DNA of 49,104 nucleotides, taken from contig JAJYLB010000031.1 in the NCBI GenBank assembly GCA_021788095.1, positions 1-49,104 of the forward strand. Reading direction: 5' to 3'. This document shows, one piece after another, positions 7,661 to 15,983 of this stretch (positions are counted from its first letter, which is position 1; each line of letters starts with the position of its first letter). The position numbers were made by a program, and so were the translations under genes. This DNA is from Acidobacteriota bacterium (GTDB taxonomy: Bacteria > Acidobacteriota > Terriglobia > Acidiferrales > UBA7541). The notes beneath the pieces are model-generated. The model saw only the letters and a program-made list of their open reading frames with translations. It was not told the DNA's origin and ran no database searches.

Positions 7661-7669
7661 TGCTACAAT
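7661..7669 (+). promoter_or_regulatory. extended -10 element upstream of the DoxX gene
   Basis: TGCTACAAT fits an extended -10 (TGnTATAAT with one change). No convincing -35 lies 17 bases upstream. It sits 65 bases before the DoxX start codon. Confidence 0.4.
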
Positions 7670-7734
7670 CCCCGCCGGTTCCTCTGGCGAGTCACTTACC
7701 GGCAGGCCGGAAGCCGAAGACGAGGAGCGGACGC

Positions 7735-8133
7735 ATGCACCATTTCGAGAAGCTCAAGCCGGCGGCGCAGTTGCTCTTGCGGCTGGCGCTGGCGATCGTG
7801 TTCATCTATCACGGCTACCCGAAACTTTTTACCGCTCGCGCGGCCTGGTATGCCGCGTTTCCGAGGATGGGATTTCCCTGGTATTTCGCGTTGATTTCGG
7901 GGGTGGTGGAGTTCTTTGGCGGGTGCCTGCTCGTCGTCGGGCTGTTCACGCGGCTGGTAGCGCTGTTGCTCGCCTGCGAAATGGCCATAGCGCTCTGGCG
8001 CGTGCACCTGCCCCTGGGTCTAACGCTGGTCAATAATTACCAGCTCCCGCTCACGCTCGCGGTGGCGGCGTTCGCTCTGCTAACGATCGGGCCGGGACCC
8101 GTCTCCGTCGATCGCGCCCTCTTCAAATCCTAA
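7735..8133 (+). CDS. DoxX-family integral membrane protein
   Basis: This 132-residue protein has four hydrophobic helices and the family hallmark near its start: LLLRLALAIVFIYHGYPKL followed by GVVEFFGGCLLVVGLFTR. DoxX proteins sit in the cytoplasmic membrane. Roles proposed for relatives include quinone-linked redox and thiol stress, but the function here is unknown. The ATG at 7735 was chosen because GAGGAG lies seven bases upstream; the frame stays open further 5' without a better start. The 3' end overlaps the convergent PspC gene by four bases. Confidence 0.87.
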   Translation: MHHFEKLKPAAQLLLRLALAIVFIYHGYPKLFTARAAWYAAFPRMGFPWYFALISGVVEFFGGCLLVVGLFTRLVALLLACEMAIALWRVHLPLGLTLVNNYQLPLTLAVAAFALLTIGPGPVSVDRALFKS

Positions 8134-8462
8134 GAGCCAGCGGGAGGCGGAGGAGCGGCCTGGGGAGCGGCGGCCGGCGCCGTGAGGTAAGGAGCCTGCG
8201 GCATCAAGATCCAGGCGACGACGTAGGCGAGGATGCCCGGCACGATTCCGGTGGCCAGAGTGACGAAGGCCCAAACGATGCGGAAGATCGTCGAGTCCAT
8301 GGCGAAATACTCGGCGAAACCCCCGCAGACCCCCGCAAGCTTCTTATCGAAGGCGGAGCGCATGAGGCGCTTGCCGACCACACCCGGCACTTGCCGCGTG
8401 CCGCAGTAGTAGCAGAAATTTGAATAGTCGGCGATTTCCCGCTGGCAGGCCATGCAGATCAT
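8130..8462 (-). CDS. PspC-domain membrane protein with N-terminal zinc ribbon
   Basis: The 110-residue product starts with a short zinc ribbon (Cys3-x2-Cys6 and Cys17-x2-Cys20). A PspC domain follows at about 35-90: the DKKLAGVCGGFAEYF motif and two hydrophobic segments including GIVPGILAYVVAWILM. A Pro/Ala-rich tail ends the chain. PspC proteins signal or respond to membrane stress. Here there is no PspA or PspB neighbour, so it may act alone. The ATG at 8462 is the first residue of the zinc ribbon and leaves little choice. Convergent with doxX. Confidence 0.88.
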   Translation of the reverse strand: MICMACQREIADYSNFCYYCGTRQVPGVVGKRLMRSAFDKKLAGVCGGFAEYFAMDSTIFRIVWAFVTLATGIVPGILAYVVAWILMPQAPYLTAPAAAPQAAPPPPAGS

Positions 8463-8686
8463 AATCCACCTCCCCTACCCGAGTGAATATACGCGCGCGC
8501 GGCGCGGGAAGTTCCGGGCGGGCCGCGGCAGGCGCGAGTTGCCTCTCAGAGTGACGGGGTCAAGACGCTATTTCAAAACCTCCCGCCGGGCCCCTTCAGG
8601 GGCTGAAGCCCCTATTTTTCGGTCGCTTTTTGTCGGAGCTGAAGCTCCGACCCCCGAAGGCGGAGGTTTTTAAATAGCTTCCAGCC
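8463..8686. other. intergenic region with a cluster of short palindromes
   Basis: No gene is visible. The second half contains three consecutive hairpins (8591-8651) listed separately. The first half is G+C-rich with no recognisable feature. Confidence 0.5.
8591..8651. repeat. tandem palindromic units, possible terminator of the E1 gene
   Basis: CCCCTTCAGGGG (8591-8602) overlaps AGGGGCTGAAGCCCCT (8598-8613). Eighteen bases later comes GTCGGAGCTGAAGCTCCGAC (8632-8651). The last two share the core GCTGAAGC with different stems, so the stem has changed while pairing has been kept. This is typical of structured intergenic repeats. The minus-strand E1 gene ends just beyond, so these may also act in termination. 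Confidence 0.65.
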
Positions 8687-10843
8687 CTAATAGGCCAGGA
8701 GGGCGTCGAGGGCGTTTCGAACGTCGGCCGCTTGAGGCAGGATGACGTCTTCCAGCGTTGGCTGGTAGGCGCAGAAGACGTCCTGGGCGGCGACGCGGCG
8801 GATGGGCGCGTCCAACAGGTCGAAGAGTTCATCGGCGATACGGGCGGCGATTTCGGCGCCGTAACCCCAGGAGAGCATGTCTTCGTAGGCGACCAGAACG
8901 CGATGGGTCTTCGCCACCGACCCCGCAATCGCTTCCCAATCGTACGGGTTGAGAGAGCGAAGATCGAGAATCTCGATGGAGGTTCCCGCCTTGGCAAGCT
9001 CGTTGGCGGCGAGTTCGGAGCGATGGACCAGCGCGCCGAACGTGACGACGGTCGCGTCGGTCCCTTCCCGCACGAGCCGGGCCTTGCCGAAAGGGATGGT
9101 GAAATCGGGGCCGGGATAGGGCGCGCGGCTATACGGCTGGCGGTAGAGATGCTTGTGCTCGAGGAAAATGACGGGATCGTCGGCGCGGATGGCGGTGCGC
9201 AGGAGGCCGGCGAGATCGAGCGCCGTCGACGGCATCACCACCCGCAAGCCCGGCTCGTGAGTGAAGATGGATTCGCCGCATTGGCTGTGATAGACGGCGC
9301 CGCCGGACAGGTAACCGCCGGTGGCCACGCGGATCACCGCAGGGCACTTGAAGCGGCCGGCGGAACGCCAGCGGATGAGCGGCAGCTCGTTGCGCAACTG
9401 CATCATCGCCGGCCAGATATAGTCGAAGAACTGGATTTCGGCTACGGGTTTGAGTCCGCGCGTGGCCATGCCGATGGCCCGGGCCACGATCTCCGCCTCG
9501 GCCAACGGCGAATCGAAGACGCGGCGGCCGCCGAAACGGCGCTGCAGGCCGGCCGTGGCCTTGAAGACGCCGCCCTTCCCCTTCACCTTCTCGAGAGTCT
9601 CTTCGTGGCTGGCGTCGGCGACGTCTTCGCCGAAAACGACGATGCGCTCGTCGCGCGCCATCTCATCGGCGAGCGTCGCGGCCACCATCTCGACCATGGA
9701 CTTCGGCGTTCCCGCGCCATGCGGCTCGGCCGCGAAAGCGGCGGAGGTGGGATCGACGTCGGGAGAATAGAGATGCAGCTTCACCGAGCCGGGCGCGGGA
9801 AGTTCGGCGGCCAGGGCGCGATCGGAGGCCTCGCGAACCGCTCGATCGACTTCCGATTCGAGCGATTCGATCTGCTTCTCGGTGAGGACGCCCTCGCGGA
9901 GCAGGAGCAGGCTGAATTTCGGCAGCGGATCGCGCCGCGCTTCGTCTTCGCGTTCCTCGGGAGCCTTGTACAACTTTTCGTCGTCGGACATGGAATGCGA
10001 ATAGGGCCGGGTGACGTGCGCGTGGACGAGCGCGGGCCCTTTGCGGGCGCGGCAGTATTCGACCGCTCCGCGCATCGCGGCGTAACTTTCCAGCGGATCG
10101 GTGCCGTCGCATTCGACGATGCGGAAATGGGGGTGATTGCGCAGCAGGCGCGAAACGCTGCCGCCTGGCGTGTGATTGTCCACCGTCACCGAGATGGCGT
10201 AGGCGTTGTCTTCCACCACGAAAAGCACGGGGAGCCGCTTGATCGAAGCCGCATTGACCGCTTCCCAGAACTCGCCCTCGCAGGCGGCTCCGTCCCCTCC
10301 CGATACGTAGACGATCTCGTCGGGCGCGTGCCGGACCGCGTCGCCCAACGGGGCCTGCCGCGCCAACTCGAGCGCGCGGGGAAACTGGTCGTAATAGAGC
10401 GACGCCTCCGCCGCGCCAACGGCCTGAATCCACTGCGTCCCCGTACACGAGGACTGCGTGACGATATTCAGTTCCTGGCTGCCCCAATGGCTGGGCATCT
10501 GGCGGCCGCCGGAGCTGGGGTCGTCCTTGGCGCCGACGGCGCCAAGCAGCATGGCTTCGGGCGTGACGCCCAGAGCCAGGCAGAGCGCGCGGTCGCGATA
10601 GTAGGGGTAGAACCAATCGTAGGCGGGCTTGAGCAGCAAGCCGGCAGCGACGAGGAGGGCTTCGTGGCCGGCGCCGCTAATCTGGAAAAAGGATCTGTTC
10701 AAGCGCTTGAGCTGGATTTCGCGGTCGTCGAGCCTGCGGGAAAGAAACATGGTGCGGTAGATGCGCACCAGCGTGTTGCGGTCGAGCCCTTGAAACCTGG
10801 CGGAGTCCAGCGCGGCGGTTTTGGTGCGCGTCTCAGCGGGCAT
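8687..10843 (-). CDS. fused alpha-beta E1 component of a 2-oxo acid dehydrogenase (branched-chain/pyruvate type)
   Basis: The 718-residue protein joins both E1 subunits. The alpha half (about 20-345) carries the thiamine diphosphate motif [16 protein letters not shown] (182-197) and the phosphorylation-loop-like YSHSMSDDE. The beta half (about 390-718) begins [20 protein letters not shown] and has FGEDVAD and the [15 protein letters not shown] segment. E1 decarboxylates a 2-oxo acid and transfers the acyl group to lipoyl-E2. Such fusions are known as 2-oxoisovalerate dehydrogenases in several phyla, but substrate choice is inference. No E2 or E3 gene is nearby. The start at 10843 is supported by GAGGAGCGAGG directly upstream. 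Confidence 0.9.
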   Translation of the reverse strand: MPAETRTKTAALDSARFQGLDRNTLVRIYRTMFLSRRLDDREIQLKRLNRSFFQISGAGHEALLVAAGLLLKPAYDWFYPYYRDRALCLALGVTPEAMLLGAVGAKDDPSSGGRQMPSHWGSQELNIVTQSSCTGTQWIQAVGAAEASLYYDQFPRALELARQAPLGDAVRHAPDEIVYVSGGDGAACEGEFWEAVNAASIKRLPVLFVVEDNAYAISVTVDNHTPGGSVSRLLRNHPHFRIVECDGTDPLESYAAMRGAVEYCRARKGPALVHAHVTRPYSHSMSDDEKLYKAPEEREDEARRDPLPKFSLLLLREGVLTEKQIESLESEVDRAVREASDRALAAELPAPGSVKLHLYSPDVDPTSAAFAAEPHGAGTPKSMVEMVAATLADEMARDERIVVFGEDVADASHEETLEKVKGKGGVFKATAGLQRRFGGRRVFDSPLAEAEIVARAIGMATRGLKPVAEIQFFDYIWPAMMQLRNELPLIRWRSAGRFKCPAVIRVATGGYLSGGAVYHSQCGESIFTHEPGLRVVMPSTALDLAGLLRTAIRADDPVIFLEHKHLYRQPYSRAPYPGPDFTIPFGKARLVREGTDATVVTFGALVHRSELAANELAKAGTSIEILDLRSLNPYDWEAIAGSVAKTHRVLVAYEDMLSWGYGAEIAARIADELFDLLDAPIRRVAAQDVFCAYQPTLEDVILPQAADVRNALDALLAY

Positions 10844-11142
10844 ACCTCGCTCCTCGAAGCCCGGTTTGTGAGCCCGTCGGCCACATTATATATCCCGCCC
10901 GCGCTTTTTCCTCGCGCGACCGGATCGCCGGCGAACAGGCCAATTTGGCGGTGGTCCGGCGCGACAGGCCTCCACCAAACCGCCGCAGGGACCGCGTGGA
11001 AGCCGTCGAACGCACCTCCCCCACACGCGGTCATTCCGGAAGCGGGAATCCAGTCGCGTCCACCTGTCGGCACCAGATGTTTGTCAGAAACGCATGGATT
11101 TGCGATCGTCTAGCACAGACGCTGAAGCCTGCGCCACGGCAG
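10844..11142. other. intergenic region with dispersed repeat modules
   Basis: It contains the 35-bp repeat at 11075-11109. Just before it, a GGTCATTCC...GCGGGAATCC element (from about 11029) resembles widespread intergenic repeats. A CTGAAGCCTG module follows at 11122. No gene or RNA is recognised. Confidence 0.5.
11075..11109 (+). repeat. dispersed 35-bp repeat (partner of 6359-6393)
   Basis: AGATGTTTGTCAGAAA, twelve variable bases, then CGATCGT. The conserved blocks are exact inverted copies of those at 6359-6393. Confidence 0.7.
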
Positions 11143-12054
11143 CTACTTCGGGGCGCCGGCGGCGCGCGCAGCGATCTCGAGCAACGCGAGAATCTGCCGG
11201 CAGTTCGCAGCGAGGGAAGTGCGGGTGGCCCGCCGCGTCCGGGAGTCGGGCGGATTCGACCGGATTCCTCGAACCGGCTCGGTCGGGCGAGGCGAGATCG
11301 GCTGCGCCGTTTCCGGATTCGGTGCGGCACAGGCGGCGCGGTAGCGCGGTACCAGGGCTTCCCACCACGCGGCGTCCACGTCCCAGGTAATCCCATCGCT
11401 CAAATTCCAGTAGGTGCGCAGCAGGGGCCAGTTGCGAATCAACGCTGCCGGATGATGGGCGAGGTAGTCTTCGAGCTGGTCGGCAGCGTCGTCGGCCCAC
11501 GCGCCGCCGGAGTGATGGAGGAGATAGAAATAATCCGCGGTAGCGACGGAATTGCCGGCGAGCATGAGCCGGAAAACATCCTCCGTAACGTTAGCCACGG
11601 GAGAAGCAGCAAGCGAAGACGCGTTTGCATCGGGCGAACCGGCTTGGCGAAGCTGGTCGAGCGCGGCGGCGGTGACCGGAGTGGGGGGCAAGGCCCGAAG
11701 GAAACTCGCCGCGTCGCTCCGTCCGCCAAGGCGATAGCGAACCAGCGCGCAGAAGATCGCCGCTTCCGGGTCGTGACTCGTGGCGTCGCAGCAGGCTCCA
11801 GCCTCGGCCGCTTGCTTTCCCTCATAGTCCCGGGCGAGAACGAGAACGAACCGCCGGTATTGCGCATGGATGCTTTGCAGGGCTTGCCACGCCGCGCCTG
11901 CCCGGCCACCGCTGGCGTCAAATTCACGCCGCAACGCCTGCCGTTGCTGCCAGAGTCCCGGGGCGAGACGGCATTCCGTCGCGGGCGCGGGGCCTTGCGC
12001 CGCCGCCCCCAGCGGCCAAACGAGCAAGAACAGGACGATAGCCGGGCGAAGCAT
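11143..12054 (-). CDS. secreted hypothetical protein
   Basis: From the ATG at 12054 the protein has 303 residues. A clear signal peptide (about 1-20) ends in AAAQG. The mature chain is alpha-helical and Ala-rich, with a Cys-Cys pair in GACCDATSHD and several Trp-containing helices. It resembles helical-repeat (TPR-like) proteins but I see no defining motif. Upstream in-frame ATGs at 12063 and 12099 exist. I prefer 12054 because TACAAT lies exactly seven bases before it on this strand, which suits a leaderless mRNA. The 12099 start would overlap the divergent gene. Function unknown. Confidence 0.6.
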   Translation of the reverse strand: MLRPAIVLFLLVWPLGAAAQGPAPATECRLAPGLWQQRQALRREFDASGGRAGAAWQALQSIHAQYRRFVLVLARDYEGKQAAEAGACCDATSHDPEAAIFCALVRYRLGGRSDAASFLRALPPTPVTAAALDQLRQAGSPDANASSLAASPVANVTEDVFRLMLAGNSVATADYFYLLHHSGGAWADDAADQLEDYLAHHPAALIRNWPLLRTYWNLSDGITWDVDAAWWEALVPRYRAACAAPNPETAQPISPRPTEPVRGIRSNPPDSRTRRATRTSLAANCRQILALLEIAARAAGAPK

Positions 12055-12061
12055 CACCGCC

Positions 12062-12081
12062 ATTGTAGTCCACGCTATAAT
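12062..12081. promoter_or_regulatory. back-to-back -10 boxes of two divergent, apparently leaderless genes
   Basis: TATAAT at 12076-12081 is followed after exactly seven bases by the plus-strand ATG at 12089. On the minus strand TACAAT (plus-strand ATTGTA, 12062-12067) is followed after exactly seven bases by the ATG at 12054. Neither start has a convincing ribosome binding site. Spacing of a -10 box seven bases from ATG is what leaderless transcripts require. Confidence 0.55.
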
Positions 12082-12088
12082 CGACCAG

Positions 12089-12841
12089 ATGAAGCGCAAC
12101 GTGCTTGCCCGGTTTTCCTTTGCGGCGGCCGCGCTCGTTGCCGCCGCGCTCCTCTCGACCGAAGGCCGGGGAGCGGCCAGGGAGGGTTCGGCCGCGGAGC
12201 CGCCGTACGAGACGCTGCTTTACCAAAACACCGACATGAATATCTTCGACGTGGCTCTGCCGGCCGGCCAATCCGCGCTTCTCGCCGAGCACGACGCACT
12301 CTTCGTTGCGACGGTCGGCGGCAGCGCCACTCTGGCGGGGCCGGGCCAGTCTCCCTCCACAATCTCTCTCGCCCCCGGAGCCGTCCTCTTCCTTCGCGGC
12401 GGTCTTTCCCGAACGCTCACGAACGGCGGCCGAAGCCTTCTCGAGGGCGTCACTATCGAGTTTCTGAAACAGGGCCTCGCGGGAGGCGGCTGCTCGTGCA
12501 GCGGCGGCACCGAAGCCTCGATTTGCGGTTGTCCGAACGCCCGGCCGCTTCCGCCGGACTGGGAGATGCAGATGGGCGGGCTGGCGCTCGCGGGGATGGA
12601 GCTGGCGCCTGGCGCAACGTATCAAATCAGCAACAACCGGACCACGCGCTTCCTCGTCGCCGTCACGCCATTCGACCTGCTCGACACGTCCATCCACGAG
12701 CCGCACAACGTCGTGGTGCGCTTGCCGGCCGGGCGTTTCCATTGGCTGGCGCCGGGGCCGCATACCTTGCAAAACCTCGGCTCGCAGCCCTTGCAGTTGG
12801 TGAGCGTCGAATTTTTCGGCACGCCGCAGAAAACCGATTAG
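12089..12841 (+). CDS. secreted double-cupin-like protein with a CxC...CxC linker
   Basis: This 250-residue protein has a signal peptide (about 1-29). Two similar halves follow: about 40-125 (YQNTDMNIFDVALPAGQS...FVATVGGSATL...LAPGAVLFLRGGLSRTL) and about 165-245 (LALAGMELAPGATYQISNN...VVRLPAGRFHWLAPGPHTL). Each half reads like a cupin beta-barrel. The canonical cupin metal-binding His/Glu residues are largely absent, so metal binding through the barrel is doubtful. The linker holds two CxC pairs, Cys135/137 and Cys146/148, in a Gly/Ser-rich loop, which could form disulfides or bind a metal ion. The start lacks a ribosome site and lies seven bases after TATAAT. Its 3' end overlaps the next, convergent gene by four bases. 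Function unknown. Confidence 0.65.
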   Translation: MKRNVLARFSFAAAALVAAALLSTEGRGAAREGSAAEPPYETLLYQNTDMNIFDVALPAGQSALLAEHDALFVATVGGSATLAGPGQSPSTISLAPGAVLFLRGGLSRTLTNGGRSLLEGVTIEFLKQGLAGGGCSCSGGTEASICGCPNARPLPPDWEMQMGGLALAGMELAPGATYQISNNRTTRFLVAVTPFDLLDTSIHEPHNVVVRLPAGRFHWLAPGPHTLQNLGSQPLQLVSVEFFGTPQKTD

Positions 12842-13260
12842 GGCAGCTCGTCGAATGACCGCAGGGCCTCGTCGAAGCCTTCCTGACCCCGGGAAAGCAT
12901 CTGTTTCTGCGCCTCCCGGAACGGCGCTTCGGCGGGGATGCGCTCGAGCCAGCGGTGGTAGGAGAGCTTTTCATGATCTGAGAATTCCAACCGAATAAGG
13001 ACGCGGAAGCGCTCGCTTTCCTCGGCGGCGGATTCCGGCTGAGCCGCGGAATCGCTTTTCTTCTTGCCGGCTCCCTTCTTCGGTTTCTCCGCGGGCTCGG
13101 CCTCGGCGCCGCCCGCCTGGTCCGCGGCCTCGCGATCGAAGCGGAACTTCACGCGGTCGCCCAATCGCAGGGCCTGCCGCCAACCCTCCAGCCGATGGCG
13201 AGCCTGCTGAGCAGCCTCCTCATCAGCGCCGAAATCGAACGTGAGCAGGGTTATGGGCAT
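12838..13260 (-). CDS. hypothetical protein with charged Lys/Ala linker
   Basis: The 140-residue cytoplasmic product has an N-terminal segment (1-45: MPITLLTFDFG, then a helix with RHRLEGWRQALRLGDRVKFRF). A low-complexity linker (about 50-85) is rich in Lys, Ala, Glu and Pro. The C-terminal domain (about 85-140) has FRVLIRLEFSDHEKLSYHRWLERIP. The two folded parts could be halves of one small alpha/beta domain split by the disordered insert. I do not recognise the family. The ATG at 13260 is the natural start. It shares four bases with the convergent bicupin gene. Confidence 0.65.
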   Translation of the reverse strand: MPITLLTFDFGADEEAAQQARHRLEGWRQALRLGDRVKFRFDREAADQAGGAEAEPAEKPKKGAGKKKSDSAAQPESAAEESERFRVLIRLEFSDHEKLSYHRWLERIPAEAPFREAQKQMLSRGQEGFDEALRSFDELP

Positions 13261-13485
13261 CGGTCTTCCTCGGCGGCAGTCTCGTCGGGCGGGGCTGGCC
13301 GCTCGATCAGTCTACCATCCACGGGCATGGTCATCCCCGCACAAACCGTGCTGCGGTTATTCCTACTACGACGTCGTGGGGTGCGCGGCGAGTATGGAAC
13401 GAGGCAGAAAGGGGAGGCAAAAAGGGGATTGCGCGAGGGGCGGCTGGATGGTAGTCTCTAGCGAATAAAAAGCGAAGGAGAGCCC

Positions 13486-15954
13486 GTGCCTACCTTCTTC
13501 ATCCGCCGCGCCGGTTCCCCGGCGGCCGCTTCCCTGACCGACGCCGTCGCCGCGCTTCGCTCCCGCCAGCCGGAAATCGCGCGGGAGGACCCGGCATCGA
13601 GCATCATCACCTCGGTTTGCGAGTTGCCTGAGCGGGAAGCGACCCTGACGCCCGTGCCCGAGTGGGTCCGGCCGGAATTGGCTGCGGCCTACCGGGCCAA
13701 GGGAATCTCTCAGCTCTACAGCCACCAGGCCGCCGCCGCCGAAGCCATACGGGGCGGTGGCAACGTGGTGGTGGTTACACCGACGGCATCCGGCAAGACG
13801 CTGTGTTACAACCTGCCGGTGTTGAATGCCATCCTCGAGAACCCCGATCGGCGGGCGCTCTATCTATTCCCGACGAAGGCGCTGGCCCAGGATCAATTGG
13901 CCGAGCTGCACGACCTCGAAGAGCGCCTAGGCGACGCGTTCGCCGTCTTCACCTACGATGGCGATACTCCCGCGGATGCACGCCGGGCGATTCGCGAGCG
14001 CGGACACATCGTCCTCTCGAATCCCGACATGCTGCACGCGGGTATTCTGCCTCACCACACCCGCTGGCTGCGGCTCTTCGAGAATTTGGGCTACGTGGTC
14101 ATCGACGAATTGCACGTTTGCCGCGGCGTTTACGGGAGCCACGTGGCCAACGTGCTTCGCCGGCTCGCGCGCATTGCCCGCTTCTACGGCTCCGAGCCGC
14201 AATTCATCTGTTCGTCGGCCACCATCGGCAATCCCCGCGAACTGGCGGAGAAGCTGGCGGAGCGGCGTTTCGAATTGGTGGACGAGGACGGCGCGCCGGC
14301 GGCACGGAAGACTTTCGTGTTCTACAATCCGCCGGTGGTGAACCGCCGGCTGGGCATTCGGCGCAGTTACCTGGGCGAGAGCCGGCGCGTGGCGCAGGAA
14401 TTTCTCGCCCGGGGACTCCAAACCCTCGTCTTCGCCAATTCCCGCCTCCACACCGAGCTGCTCTTGACCTATCTTCGCGAAGCGAATCCCGCGCCGCCCG
14501 GCGCCCCCTCCTCCCTCCGCGGCTACCGGGGCGGCTATTTGCCGGGGGAGCGGCGCGAGATCGAGCGGGGGCTGCGGGCGGGGCGGATACGCGGCGTGGT
14601 CGCCACGAACGCGCTCGAGTTGGGCGTGGATATCGGCTCGCTCGACGCCGTCGTCATGGCCGGCTATCCGGGAACGATCGCGTCCACGTGGCAACGCGCC
14701 GGGCGCGCGGGCCGGCGGACCGCCGCCCGCGAGGGAGGATGCGCGGTGCTGGTGGCCTCTTCGGCTCCCCTCGATCAGTTCATCATTACCCACCCCGAAT
14801 ATTTCTTCGGCCAATCGCCCGAGCGCGCTTACATCGCGCCGGACAATCCCGAAATTTTCCTGAACCACCTCAAATGCGCCGCGTTCGAGCTGCCGCTCCA
14901 GGCGGGCGAGCGGTTCGGTGCGACGTCCATCGACGAGCCCGCCGAAGCGCTCGAGTCGGCCGGATTCCTTCACCGCAGCGGCGCGGCGTGGCACTGGACA
15001 GACGAGGCCTATCCCGCCGACGCCATCAGCTTGCGCGCCGTCACTTCCGACAACTTCACCATCATGGACACGACGGGCGGGGAGCCGGAAGTGATCGGCG
15101 AAGTGGACTTCGCGAGCGCGCTCACCACCGTGCATCCCAAAGCCATCTACCTGCACGAAGGCGCCACCTACGCGGTCGATCGGCTGGACTTCGACGGCCG
15201 CAAGGCTTACGTCCACCAGGTCGAATCGGAGTATTACACCGACGCCATCCTTTACACGCAGGTGCGCATCCTCGAGCAAGCCGCGCGTAAACCCGCCGCC
15301 GTTCGACAGGCTCGCATCCCTGATCCCGCCCTGGCGGGACAGAGAGCGGCGGGAAACGCCCCGGCCGCGGCTTCCCACGGGGATGTGCTGGTCCGGTCGC
15401 AAGTGGTTGGCTTCAAGAAGATCAAGTTTTTCACGCAAGAGAACGTGGGCGCGGGCGAGTTGGAGCTTCCCGAAAACGAGATGCACACCACCGCATTCTG
15501 GATCACGCTCGAGCGCGACCTGGTGGCCGCGCTTCCCTTCTCCGTTTCCGAGCGGCAGGCGGGGATGCGCGGACTGCTTCACGCGATCGAGGCGGTGGCG
15601 ACTTTGCTCTTGATGTGCGATCGGCGCGATCTGAGCGCCGCGATTGGCGAGCGACCTCCCGAGCCGGGCCGGCCGGAGGCATCGCCCGCCTTGGAGGAGA
15701 CCGCGGATGGCCGCGGGCTGGAAGAGTTCTTCGAGCCGAATCTGTATCTTTACGACGCCTATCCCGGCGGGATCGGCTTCAGCGAGCCGCTCTTTCAGAT
15801 GTCGGGCGAGATCCTCGATCGGGTGGGCGAACTGATTGCCCGGTGCCCGTGCGAGAGCGGCTGCCCGTCTTGCGTCGGTCCTCCCGAGAGCGAGATGCGA
15901 CCCAAGCAAGCGGCGCTAGCCATCTTGGAGCTGTTGAAGCAACCCTCGGGCTAG
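13486..15954 (+). CDS. mrfA: DEAD/DEAH-box helicase with C-terminal DUF1998 (MrfA/YprA family)
   Basis: The 822-residue protein has helicase motif I TPTASGKT (98-105), the motif II variant DELH (207-210), an SSAT motif III and motif VI QRAGRAGR (403-410). A DUF1998 domain follows, with a four-cysteine cluster Cys787, 789, 793 and 796 (CPCESGCPSC), as in Bacillus MrfA. MrfA and MrfB repair mitomycin-type DNA damage in Bacillus subtilis. The next gene encodes the matching exonuclease, which strongly supports the assignment. A stretch at about 601-632 looks like an in-frame insertion carrying a palindrome (15324-15339). The GTG start follows AAGGAG. The symbol is by family resemblance and gene order. 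Confidence 0.88.
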   Translation: MPTFFIRRAGSPAAASLTDAVAALRSRQPEIAREDPASSIITSVCELPEREATLTPVPEWVRPELAAAYRAKGISQLYSHQAAAAEAIRGGGNVVVVTPTASGKTLCYNLPVLNAILENPDRRALYLFPTKALAQDQLAELHDLEERLGDAFAVFTYDGDTPADARRAIRERGHIVLSNPDMLHAGILPHHTRWLRLFENLGYVVIDELHVCRGVYGSHVANVLRRLARIARFYGSEPQFICSSATIGNPRELAEKLAERRFELVDEDGAPAARKTFVFYNPPVVNRRLGIRRSYLGESRRVAQEFLARGLQTLVFANSRLHTELLLTYLREANPAPPGAPSSLRGYRGGYLPGERREIERGLRAGRIRGVVATNALELGVDIGSLDAVVMAGYPGTIASTWQRAGRAGRRTAAREGGCAVLVASSAPLDQFIITHPEYFFGQSPERAYIAPDNPEIFLNHLKCAAFELPLQAGERFGATSIDEPAEALESAGFLHRSGAAWHWTDEAYPADAISLRAVTSDNFTIMDTTGGEPEVIGEVDFASALTTVHPKAIYLHEGATYAVDRLDFDGRKAYVHQVESEYYTDAILYTQVRILEQAARKPAAVRQARIPDPALAGQRAAGNAPAAASHGDVLVRSQVVGFKKIKFFTQENVGAGELELPENEMHTTAFWITLERDLVAALPFSVSERQAGMRGLLHAIEAVATLLLMCDRRDLSAAIGERPPEPGRPEASPALEETADGRGLEEFFEPNLYLYDAYPGGIGFSEPLFQMSGEILDRVGELIARCPCESGCPSCVGPPESEMRPKQAALAILELLKQPSG
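15324..15339. repeat. palindrome inside the helicase gene
   Basis: TCCCGCC (15324-15330), CT, then GGCGGGA (15333-15339). It lies in a segment (about 15286-15381) encoding a low-complexity Ala/Pro/Arg stretch that does not look like helicase sequence. A repeat element may have inserted in frame. Confidence 0.5.
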
Positions 15955-15983
15955 TCACGGGCCGCGGGTCACGAAGGAACAGG

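Noticed and set aside
8732..11113. Very long plus-strand open frame opposite the E1 gene
   Set aside because: It is the antisense of a well-supported E1 alpha-beta gene in a GC-rich genome. Composition (Arg/Gly/His) is typical of a shadow frame.
13927..15909. 660-codon minus-strand frame opposite the MrfA-like gene
   Set aside because: Antisense to an assured helicase gene, with no motif or ribosome site.
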